Assembly: GCA_044220545.1 (NCBI GenBank)
Contig: JBGAQX010000008.1
Coordinates: forward strand, 1-64,000
Reading direction: 5' to 3'
Length of the DNA: 64,000 nucleotides
Source: Fen-999 sp044220545
GTDB taxonomy: Bacteria; Pseudomonadota; Gammaproteobacteria; Burkholderiales; Rhodocyclaceae
Positions 25,375-32,218 of the stretch are shown here, one piece after another. The position numbers and the translations under genes were made by a program. The notes under the pieces were generated by a model. The model searched no databases. It was not told where the DNA came from and was given only the letters and a program-made list of their open reading frames with translations. Every line of letters starts with the position of its first letter. Position 1 is the first letter of the stretch.

Positions 25375-25616
25375 ATCACCTCATCCAGGCCGAACTTGGC
25401 GGTGCCGAGTTCGGTTTTCACCAGCAGCGGGTAGCGCAGGCCGGGAAACCGGCCGCGGCGGGCGATGTTGTAGCCGATGACGATGCCCCGCACCATGCCG
25501 ATCTTGACCCGGCGGCCGACGGTGAGACCGCGTGTCACGGCGGCACCAATCAACCGACTCAGCGCCGTGGCACCTTGGTGGGTGTCGCCTGTTCTGGTTT
25601 GTACCGGGCGGGTCAT
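25365..25616 (-). CDS. Small basic protein of unknown function (83 aa)
   Basis: The open frame encodes a basic protein (RGLTVGRRVKIGMVRGIVIGYNIARRG) with a beta-rich look and no cysteine. I do not recognise the family. ATG 25616 is preferred, with a weak AGAGG upstream. A TTG at 25646 directly abuts a strong AAAGGAG and would add ten residues. Codon use is like the neighbours. It lies downstream of the phasin gene on the same strand but beyond that gene's terminator, so it is probably transcribed separately. Confidence 0.6.
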   Translation of the reverse strand: MTRPVQTRTGDTHQGATALSRLIGAAVTRGLTVGRRVKIGMVRGIVIGYNIARRGRFPGLRYPLLVKTELGTAKFGLDEVIPA

Positions 25617-25631
25617 GTGAGCCTCTGCATT

Positions 25632-25647
25632 GTTGTCGTGTGACAAC
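25632..25647. promoter_or_regulatory. Perfect inverted repeat in the leader of the small gene
   Basis: GTTGTC-GTGT-GACAAC is a perfect 6-bp dyad with a 4-bp spacer, 16 bp upstream of ATG 25616. It could be a repressor operator or a small RNA hairpin near the ribosome site. No factor can be named. Confidence 0.3.
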
Positions 25648-25710
25648 TCCTTTAACGGCGGAGGCGGCGTAAAGGTTTAACGACCGGCCGCGGGCCAGAC
25701 CCTGGAAATG

Positions 25711-25745
25711 AAAAGCCCCGACCGACGAGGAGTTCCGGTCGAGGC
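25711..25745 (-). terminator. Rho-independent terminator of the phasin gene
   Basis: On the - strand a stem GCCTCGACCG/CGGTCGGGGC (one mismatch, 11-nt loop) is followed directly by TTTT and more T-rich sequence. It lies 50 bp after the phasin stop. A second perfect stem, CCCGGCC/GGCCGGG, at 25749-25764 stands in front of it. Confidence 0.7.
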
Positions 25746-25794
25746 AATCCCGGCCGAGGCCGGGGGAGGAGCTTTTGAGCTTGACTACCGGCGA

Positions 25795-26328
25795 TCAGCC
25801 CGCCTTGGTCGCCTTGAGGGTGGCGTTGGTGGCGGCGGCGAGGTTGGTTTCGGCCATCTCGCCGACTTGCTTGGCGGCCTTGGTCATGTTGTCGTAGGCG
25901 GTGTTGGCGGCGGCGATCGCGGACTTGACGGCGGCGATGGCGACATCGGAACCGGCCGGCGCGTTCTTGGCGGCCTTGTCGAGGGCGGACGATACGTTGC
26001 TGTTGATCTCGGCCAGTTGGCCTTCGAAGACCTTGCCCAGCGCGTCCTTGGTCTGGGTGGCGATTTCATGCACGCTCTGCGAGTAGGCGACGGCCTTTTC
26101 CAGGGTGGGCTGGACCAGCGAGGTTTGCAGCGTCATCAGTTCCTGCGGGTTCTTGGCCGCCATCAGCGCCTTGGCGTTGCCGACCGCCTCTTCCAGCATC
26201 ATGCGGGCGGTGTTGAGATTGAGGGCGGCGAGGCGCTCGGCACTGGCGAAGGCCGTATTGGCGATCGTCACCAGGGTTTCGACATTGGCTTTGTTGGCGT
26301 TGCTCAGTTGTTCGGGGGTGGTGTACAT
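25795..26328 (-). CDS. phaP: Phasin family protein (PHA granule surface)
   Basis: Phasins coat polyhydroxyalkanoate granules and set their number and size. The 177-aa, Ala-rich, almost fully helical sequence starting MYTTPEQLSNANKANVETL matches the betaproteobacterial PhaP family (Phasin_2). Features include LAALNLNTARMMLEE, KNPQELMTLQTSLVQP and a helical C-terminal half. ATG 26328 has AGGAG upstream; the in-frame extension to 26367 is unlikely. TGCA-type dyads in the upstream region suggest PhaR-like control. No PHA synthase gene is in the window. Confidence 0.92.
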   Translation of the reverse strand: MYTTPEQLSNANKANVETLVTIANTAFASAERLAALNLNTARMMLEEAVGNAKALMAAKNPQELMTLQTSLVQPTLEKAVAYSQSVHEIATQTKDALGKVFEGQLAEINSNVSSALDKAAKNAPAGSDVAIAAVKSAIAAANTAYDNMTKAAKQVGEMAETNLAAATNATLKATKAG

Positions 26329-26409
26329 GGTTGGCTCCTGAAGATGACAACGATAATGTGGTTTCACACAGCCCGCCGGAAGCAGCCTTGACGCCTTGCG
26401 CTTCCTATT

Positions 26410-26476
26410 GTGCAGTGCACCATGAGCTGCATTGTAGGGCCGATCCGCCGCAAGTCAAGTAAATTGTGCATCGCAC
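26410..26476 (-). promoter_or_regulatory. Pair of TGCA-type dyads upstream of the phasin gene
   Basis: GTGCAGTGCAC at 26410-26420 is a perfect dyad, and GTGCATCGCAC at 26466-26476 is a near copy. Both stand in the same TTGTGCA...GCACCAT context, 56 bp apart. They lie 80-150 bp before the phasin start, in an AT-richer promoter region. PhaR repressors bind TGC-rich dyads at phasin promoters, so this is a likely PhaR operator pair by inference. Confidence 0.5.
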
Positions 26477-26613
26477 CATTCACTCTGTGTTGGCGCCGCC
26501 ACGGGTCGGGGCGGACCGACACGAGGCCCGCCAGCCGGAAATCGGGTAGAGTTTGGCTGCTCGTCATCAGGCAACCGCGAACCCCGCCTGACCGAGCCCA
26601 CCGGGAGAGCACC

Positions 26614-26796
26614 ATGATCGTACGGCGCCGTAACTGGTTCTACCGCTTGGCAGGGCAGGTCTTCGTGCAAAGCATTTCCTTCGAACGCCCCGTCACCGCC
26701 TCGAAGGTCCGCGACACGCTGCGCCGATCGGTCGGCACGCCGCTGGAGATATGGGGACGCAGCGGCGCCGACCTGGCGACACCCCATCACAAATAG
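26614..26796 (+). CDS. Small basic protein of unknown function (60 aa)
   Basis: ATG 26614 follows GGGAGAG with good spacing and opens a 60-aa basic protein (MIVRRRNWFYRLAGQVF...). The earlier in-frame start at 26410 would read through the putative operator region and is not used. No family is recognised. It precedes the TerB-like membrane protein gene by 35 bp on the same strand. It is a moderate-confidence gene based on start context and codon use. Confidence 0.45.
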   Translation: MIVRRRNWFYRLAGQVFVQSISFERPVTASKVRDTLRRSVGTPLEIWGRSGADLATPHHK

Positions 26797-26831
26797 CGGA
26801 ACATGCGTAGTCCTTGATAGTCCTTGCCGCC

Positions 26832-28397
26832 ATGACAGGCAATTCAAAGATCGTCCCCGACCGCCCCGATCTCGATCGGCACCTTTCCGAGGACACCGGC
26901 TTCCAAACCGCTTTTCTTCGTTGTCTGGCCGCGATCGCCACGGCGGATGGGACGGTGAGCCTCTCCGAATATGGCGCGCTCAACCAGATCGCCGGGCAGA
27001 TCGAGCAGTCGGCGTTTGCGGCGCATGCGCTGCTGTGGTTTCTCGAACATCCCAGCGATCTTTCGGCGGCACTGTCGGTGCTTGGCCGCGCCAGCACCGG
27101 CGTGGATCGCGGTACGACGCGGGCGGCGTTCAAGGCCGCGCAACCCCTGCTCATGCTTCAGGGGGAAGATAGCCGCAAGATCACGCAGCGCTTCGCCAAG
27201 GCGCTGGGCGTCAAGGTCACCGAATCGGATCTGGCGCAATTTCCCACCGGCGCGGCACCGACGCTCTGGAAGGACGTCGTCCGCCGTTCGACGAGATTGC
27301 TGAAAGGCGGGACGCTGCTTCCCGTCGCGCAGGAATGCCTCAAGGTCACCGGCGAGCCGGAAGTCACCCGGATGATCGGCGCCTACCTGGACGGCGAAAT
27401 AGCCCAACCCGCCCTGTATGCCCGCGTCACCGGCGCGAATGCCGACATCGCCCGGCAACTGGCGGAGTTCGAGGAGCAACTGTCCGCCTCGGGCGTCATC
27501 GAGCAGACGGCCCAGGCCTACGTCACGACCGCCGACGAATTGTTTCAACAGGTCCAGCAGCGGCTATCCACCGTGGAGGCGCGCCTGCAATTCGAGAAGA
27601 CCAGCTTCGATGAGGATGTCGAAGACGCCATCCATGACGCCGGCAACGCCATCGAACTCGAGATCGCCGATCGCCTCAAGACCGACAACTGGAAGCTCAC
27701 CAAGGTGTGGGAAAGCATCGGTCGAACCAACTTCGGCAAGGAACTCGAGCGCCGGGTCGATCGCATCGCGACTCGACGAAACCAGCAGTTGCGATTCATG
27801 AAGGAAGACTTGCGCCTGTTTCAGGCCGACCTCAAGATCGTCCACGCCTCGATTCTCGAACGGCAGAACCACACCCAATTCGCGCGCCTGATGCCGCACT
27901 TGCGGATCGGCACGCGCATTGCCAATTCCGTCGATGACGCAGCCAGCTTCACGCTCGGTGCCGGCGCCCTTTCCCTCGCCGGCGCCGGAACCGCGGCCTA
28001 CCTGCTGGGCACGGCCGTCGTCCTGCCGGTCATTGCGCCGATCGCGCCCTTCGTCGGCGGCACCGTGGTCATCGCGGCGGTGGTCAAGTGGCTGACCGAT
28101 GCCGGCGAACGCAAGGACAACGAGATCCAGCACAAGCGCAAGGCATTCGAAAAGGCCTTGCGCAAACAACTGGCGATCGCCCGTTCATCGTATTTCGACC
28201 AATTGGACATCGTCGGCGAAGAGTTCCGCAAGACGGCGGACGCCTTCCTGAAACCCGCCCTGCTGGAAGCCGAGGCCGCCCGGCGACTCAGCGGCCTGCA
28301 AGCGAAGATAGCCCGTCGCGTTCTGGGCGAAGCACGTCAATCCGTATCCCGGCTGGCGACCGCCATCGAGCAGATCGGGCCGCGGGGCGAGAACTAG
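26832..28397 (+). CDS. TerB-like, membrane-hairpin protein of unknown function
   Basis: The protein is 521 aa. Residues about 20-70 (FLRCLAAIATADGTVSLSEY) resemble a TerB-like helical domain with its acidic AxADG turn. A long helical, probably coiled-coil region follows (about 200-360). Next are two adjacent hydrophobic segments at about 375-425, rich in Gly and Ala (GAGALSLAGAGTAAYLLG and VVLPVIAPIAPFVGGTVVI). A final helical tail ends the protein. The helix-hairpin-helix layout recalls the stalk and paddle of bacterial dynamin-like proteins, but no GTPase motif is present. ATG 26832 is preferred over an upstream TTG. The function is unknown. Confidence 0.7.
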   Translation: MTGNSKIVPDRPDLDRHLSEDTGFQTAFLRCLAAIATADGTVSLSEYGALNQIAGQIEQSAFAAHALLWFLEHPSDLSAALSVLGRASTGVDRGTTRAAFKAAQPLLMLQGEDSRKITQRFAKALGVKVTESDLAQFPTGAAPTLWKDVVRRSTRLLKGGTLLPVAQECLKVTGEPEVTRMIGAYLDGEIAQPALYARVTGANADIARQLAEFEEQLSASGVIEQTAQAYVTTADELFQQVQQRLSTVEARLQFEKTSFDEDVEDAIHDAGNAIELEIADRLKTDNWKLTKVWESIGRTNFGKELERRVDRIATRRNQQLRFMKEDLRLFQADLKIVHASILERQNHTQFARLMPHLRIGTRIANSVDDAASFTLGAGALSLAGAGTAAYLLGTAVVLPVIAPIAPFVGGTVVIAAVVKWLTDAGERKDNEIQHKRKAFEKALRKQLAIARSSYFDQLDIVGEEFRKTADAFLKPALLEAEAARRLSGLQAKIARRVLGEARQSVSRLATAIEQIGPRGEN

Positions 28398-28469
28398 GCT
28401 GGTGGCGACGATCAGCGCGCCGTCGCTGGTCTATGGCCAGCGGAAGATCGACGGATTCAGCGAGGAACT

Positions 28470-28546
28470 TGGCGCGCCCGACACGATTCGAACGTGCGAC
28501 CCCTGCCTTCGGAGGGCAGTACTCTATCCAACTGAGCTACGGGCGC
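28470..28546 (-). tRNA. tRNA-Arg (CCG anticodon)
   Basis: A complete cloverleaf can be drawn on the - strand. The acceptor stem is GCGCCCG/CGGGCGC and the D-arm contains AGCTCAGTTGGATAGAG. The anticodon stem is CTGCC/GGCAG with loop CTCCGAA (anticodon CCG), and the T-arm has GTTCGAAT. The discriminator G is followed by an encoded CCA (28470-28472). It stands alone between the TerB-like gene and the cytochrome gene. tRNA genes are common integration targets, but no integrase or repeat is seen next to this one. Confidence 0.97.
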
Positions 28547-28606
28547 GCTGCGGGAAAACACTGGAAGCCAGCGGCTGGCATTCTACAGTGACGGCCGGTG
28601 AATCGC

Positions 28607-28612
28607 TATAAT
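28607..28612 (+). promoter_or_regulatory. Consensus -10 element (TATAAT) for the cytochrome c5 gene
   Basis: A perfect TATAAT lies 70 bp before the cytochrome start. The -35 position (about 28584-28589, TACAGT) is a poor match, so an activator may be needed. Confidence 0.5.
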
Positions 28613-28623
28613 CGCGGGCTTAT

Positions 28624-28643
28624 CGAGACCCACAGGGGTCTCG
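28624..28643 (+). other. Leader hairpin in the cytochrome c5 transcript
   Basis: CGAGACCC-ACAG-GGGTCTCG is a perfect 8-bp stem with a 4-nt loop. It lies just after the expected transcription start set by the -10 element at 28607, so it would cap the 5' end of the mRNA and could protect it from decay. There is no U-run, and a terminator role is unlikely. Confidence 0.5.
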
Positions 28644-28682
28644 TCGCGCGTATCAGCCCCCCTTTTCGATATAGGTGACCCG

Positions 28683-29111
28683 ATGCTCAGCATGAATCTC
28701 CGTACTGGTGCCCTGGCGAGCGCGTTCCTGGTGGCCGCCCCGGTGGCTCTGGCGATGGGCGGCAGCCCGAAGGCCGACGACGAGGCGGCCAACAGTCGAA
28801 TCCAGCCGGTGGCGCGCCTGGAGTTGGCGCCCCTCGCGCCGAAGACCGGCGGCGCCAGCCGCAGCGGCGAAGAACTGTACAAGGCGGTCTGTGGCGTCTG
28901 CCACGAAACCGGTGTCGCCGGCGCGCCGAAAACCGGCGACAAGGCCGCCTGGGCGCCGCGCATCGGGGTCGGCCTCGACGGACTGCTGAAGAGCGCGATC
29001 GCCGGCAAGAACGCCATGCCGCCGAAGGGTGGCGCGGCCGATGCCACCGATGGCGAAATGAAGGCGGCCATTGCCTTCATGGCCAACAAGTCGGGCGCCA
29101 GCTTCAAGTAA
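28683..29111 (+). CDS. Cytochrome c5-type monohaem c cytochrome
   Basis: This is a periplasmic electron carrier of 142 aa with an N-terminal signal peptide (LRTGALASAFLVAAPVALA). The haem site is CGVCHETG and the axial Met is in KNAMPPKGG. The spacing and the LYKAVCGVCHETGVAGAPKTGD context are typical of the c5 (CycB) family. AGGTG lies five bases before ATG 28683; ATG 28692 is possible. It has its own promoter and a leader hairpin. It ends 3 bp from the convergent rep gene. Confidence 0.93.
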   Translation: MLSMNLRTGALASAFLVAAPVALAMGGSPKADDEAANSRIQPVARLELAPLAPKTGGASRSGEELYKAVCGVCHETGVAGAPKTGDKAAWAPRIGVGLDGLLKSAIAGKNAMPPKGGAADATDGEMKAAIAFMANKSGASFK

Positions 29112-29114
29112 CCG

Positions 29115-31100
29115 CTATTTCTGGCCCGCCAGCAGCGCCCTGAACTGGGCGAATTTGGCGCGGCCAGCCGCCCTGTCCTCGGGCGCCTCGCTGTTCCGGC
29201 CGACCCGTTTCAGGTCGTCGCCCATCTCGGCAACGAAGCGTGATATCTCCCGCTCCATGACTTCCCGGCCCTGCTTGCGCTTTTCGCACCAGGTGACGTG
29301 CAGGCTCATCTGGGCACGGGTGATGCCGACGTACATCAGCCGCCGCTCTTCTTCCACCTTGACGGCGTCGAGCGACTCGCGGTGCGGCAGGATGCCCTCC
29401 TCGACACCGACCAGGAAAACGTGGCGAAACTCCAGGCCCTTGGCGGCATGCAGGGTCGCCAGTTGCACGGTGTCCTGCTCGCCCTCCTGCTTGTCGAGCA
29501 TCGACAGTAGTGCCACCGTTTGCGCCAGTTCGACCAGGGTCTTGCCCTCATCGTCGCCTTTCGCCGCCAGCCAGTCGACAAAGTCGCGCACATTGCGCCA
29601 CTTGTTCTCCGCCTCCTTGGGATCCAGTGTCTCGAACAGCCAGGTCTCGTAGCCGATGGCGGCGAGCAGGTCGCCCAGCACCTGGCCGGCCGGTTCCTTG
29701 CCGGCGCGATGCTCCATGCGGTTGATGAACTGGGCGAATTCACGCACGGCGGCCAGCGGCTTGGCGGCCAGGTCGCTCTCGATGCCGGGCGCGAAGACCG
29801 CCGCGAACAGGCTTTGATGCCGGCGGCCGGCGGCCCGGCCGAGCGCTTCCAGCGTGGTGCCGCCGATGCCGCGCTTGGGCGTGGTCACCGCGCGGATGAA
29901 GGCCGGGTCATCATCCTGATTGGCCAGCAGGCGCAGGTAGCAGGTCAGGTCCTTGATCTCGGCACGATCGAAGAAGGACTGGCCGCCGGACAGCACGTAG
30001 GGAATCTTGTGGGCGCGCAGTTGCTGCTCGAAACCGCGCGCCTGGTGGTTGCCGCGATACAGGATCGCGTAGTCGCTCCACTTGCCGCGATGCTCGAAGC
30101 GATGCGCCTGGAGCCGCGACACCACCCATTCCGCCTCGTGTTCGTTGTCGCGGCAGGCCACCACCTGGATGGCGTCGCCGTGGCCCTTGTCCGACCAGAG
30201 GCGCTTCTCGAACAGTTTCGGATTGTGGCCGATGACGCTGTTGGCGGCGGCCAGGATGCGCGTCGTCGAGCGATAGTTCTGTTCCAGCTTGATGATCTTC
30301 AGTTGCGGATATTCGTCACGCAGGAGGCGCAGGTTGCCGATGTCGGCGCCGCGCCAGCCGTAGATGGACTGGTCGTCGTCGCCGACGGCGGTGAAGCTGG
30401 CGCGCGGGCCGGTCAGGAGTTTCAGCAGCCGGTACTGGCAGCGGTTGGTGTCCTGGTATTCGTCCACCAGCAGGTGCCAGATGCGGCTGCGCCAGCGGCC
30501 GCCAACCTCCTCGTTGCCCTCGAACAGCACCACCGGCAGGCGGATCAGGTCGTCGAAGTCGACCGCCTGGTAGGCGCGCAGCGTGCGTTCGTATTCCGCG
30601 TAGACCCTGGCCGCGCCGGCTTCGAGATCGTCTGCCGCGATGCTGGCCGCCTCTTCGGGGCCGACCACACCGTTCTTCCACAGCGAAATGCGGTTCTGGA
30701 TCAGCCGCACCCGGGCTTTGTCGGCGTCCTTGAGCATCTCCTGGAAGAGCTGGCCGGTATCGGAGGCGTCGAGAATGGAAAAGCCGGCCTTGAGGCCGAC
30801 ATGGCGCGCTTCCTGACGCAGGATGCGCACGCCGAGCGCGTGGAAGGTGGAGATGGTCAAACCCTCGGTGCGGCCGGCCACCAGCTTGGCCGCCCGCTCC
30901 TTCATCTCCTTGGCCGCCTTGTTGGTGAAGGTGATGGCGGTGATCTTGTCGGCTTTGACGCCACATTCGCCCATCAGGTAGGCGATCTTCTGTGTGATGA
31001 CCCGGGTCTTGCCGCTGCCGGCGCCGGCCAGCACCAGCAAGGGCCCGTCGAGATACCGGATGGCCTCCCGCTGAGGCGGATTGAGCGAATCCGCCGCCAT
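29115..31100 (-). CDS. rep: ATP-dependent DNA helicase Rep (UvrD family)
   Basis: This superfamily 1 3'-5' helicase moves replication forks past bound proteins. Motifs are complete: the Q motif LNPPQREAI, Walker A AGAGSGKT, TFTNKAAKEM, VDEYQDTN, DDDQSIYGWRGA, EQNYRST, LATLHAAKGLEF and VGITRAQ. At 661 aa from ATG 31100 it matches Rep rather than the longer UvrD. The extended frame to 31157 would overlap the upstream DUF4197 gene and is rejected. It starts 7 nt after that gene and is probably cotranscribed. Confidence 0.95.
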   Translation of the reverse strand: MAADSLNPPQREAIRYLDGPLLVLAGAGSGKTRVITQKIAYLMGECGVKADKITAITFTNKAAKEMKERAAKLVAGRTEGLTISTFHALGVRILRQEARHVGLKAGFSILDASDTGQLFQEMLKDADKARVRLIQNRISLWKNGVVGPEEAASIAADDLEAGAARVYAEYERTLRAYQAVDFDDLIRLPVVLFEGNEEVGGRWRSRIWHLLVDEYQDTNRCQYRLLKLLTGPRASFTAVGDDDQSIYGWRGADIGNLRLLRDEYPQLKIIKLEQNYRSTTRILAAANSVIGHNPKLFEKRLWSDKGHGDAIQVVACRDNEHEAEWVVSRLQAHRFEHRGKWSDYAILYRGNHQARGFEQQLRAHKIPYVLSGGQSFFDRAEIKDLTCYLRLLANQDDDPAFIRAVTTPKRGIGGTTLEALGRAAGRRHQSLFAAVFAPGIESDLAAKPLAAVREFAQFINRMEHRAGKEPAGQVLGDLLAAIGYETWLFETLDPKEAENKWRNVRDFVDWLAAKGDDEGKTLVELAQTVALLSMLDKQEGEQDTVQLATLHAAKGLEFRHVFLVGVEEGILPHRESLDAVKVEEERRLMYVGITRAQMSLHVTWCEKRKQGREVMEREISRFVAEMGDDLKRVGRNSEAPEDRAAGRAKFAQFRALLAGQK

Positions 31101-31107
31101 GGCGCGC

Positions 31108-31791
31108 TCAGTTGCCGAGGGCGCCAAACACCTTCTTGGCCAGGTTGCCGGCGGCACCGACGGGATTGGTGCGGATCGCCTTTTCTTCCTCGGCGATCAT
31201 CAGATAAAGGCCATCCAGCGCCTTGCCGGTGACGTAGCCGTCCAGGTGGGCATCCTTCTCCTTGACCAGGCCGAACTTGGCCGCCTTGCCGGCGAACTGG
31301 TCGTACTTCTCGGCGAGATTCACCTTGGCGATGGCCTTCTGGATGATGGGCTTGAACTTCTCGCCCAGCGGCTCGGCGGTGGTACGGCGGAAGTACTGCG
31401 TCGCGGCATCGTCGCCGCCGGTGAGCACACCCTTGGCGTCTTCGACCGACATCTTCTTGATGGCGTCGACCAGCATCGCCTTGGCTTCCGGCACCGCGGC
31501 CTCCGCCGCGCGATTCATCGCCGTCTCCAGTTCATCGACGTACTTGGCCATGCCGAAGCTGCGCATCATGCCCGCCGCTTTGTCCAGACCGCCGGGCAGA
31601 CCGATCTTTACTTTCGGGTTGCCGAGAAAACCGTCGTTCTTGCCCAAGAGATCCACCGCCTTGCCCGCGCCCTGAGTCAGGGCTTCCTTGAGGCCGCCGG
31701 CCGTGTCCTTGTTGCTCAGTTGGTCCACGGAGAAGGCGTGGGCCGTGGCGGACAACAACACCGTGGCAAGAATCGCAAACAGGTGGCGCAT
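31108..31791 (-). CDS. DUF4197 domain protein, exported
   Basis: The protein is 227 aa with a signal peptide (RHLFAILATVLLSATAHAF). The rest is a helical DUF4197 domain with typical segments GLKEALTQGAGKAV and GDDAATQYFRRTT. The ending GLYLMIAEEEKAIRTNPV is usual for the family. The function is unknown; members are periplasmic. ATG 31791 is preferred because the signal peptide then starts properly; ATG 31803 is an alternative. It leads the likely unit with rep. Confidence 0.9.
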   Translation of the reverse strand: MRHLFAILATVLLSATAHAFSVDQLSNKDTAGGLKEALTQGAGKAVDLLGKNDGFLGNPKVKIGLPGGLDKAAGMMRSFGMAKYVDELETAMNRAAEAAVPEAKAMLVDAIKKMSVEDAKGVLTGGDDAATQYFRRTTAEPLGEKFKPIIQKAIAKVNLAEKYDQFAGKAAKFGLVKEKDAHLDGYVTGKALDGLYLMIAEEEKAIRTNPVGAAGNLAKKVFGALGN

Positions 31792-31803
31792 GATGGGTTC
31801 CAT

Positions 31804-32218
31804 TTCCGAGAGAACGGGACAGAGATTCTACCGTCCCACACTATCCGACGCCGCCCGCCGGCAAAGAACAGAGTTGCCCGTTCGTCGCCTCGTGAATAGC
31901 GTCCGCCAGCACCTCGGCACCGCCGTTACCGCGCTTGACTTTCGCTTGGCCCATTCCGAGCCTGGGCTGGCCGGCCTGCTGCGGGACCGCGCCAGTCGGC
32001 GGGCAGTTCGCTCGGCGGACACCCGTACCACGGACAGCGGGCTCGCCAGAGATCCGGATCATCATCGGCCGAGGGCCATGTCATACGGAATTGATCCAAA
32101 TCAACAGTCTGGCAGATATGCGCTCTGTTATGACTTTCGTCTAATTGACCAACAGATTGTCGGAACGCTACCTTGGCGAACCGTAGGAATTGACCGCTTG
32201 ACTGCTTGGAGATATGAA
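31804..32218. other. 415-bp region without a clear gene
   Basis: This gap marks the change from GC-rich core genes to the AT-richer block that follows. Short frames exist on both strands, for example a - strand frame at 31841-32065, but none has a ribosome site or a recognisable family. The right part (32070-32215) is AT-rich and is the probable promoter and leader of the TPR/ankyrin gene. Confidence 0.5.

Noticed and set aside
28470..28546. tRNA-Arg as an island attachment site
   Set aside because: No tRNA 3' fragment repeat, integrase or composition break was seen on either side within the window.
31841..32065. A 74-codon - strand frame in the gap before the TPR/ankyrin gene
   Set aside because: It partly looks protein-like near its end (AEVLADAIHEATNGQ), which might be a gene remnant. 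There is no start context and no identifiable family, so it is not listed as a gene.
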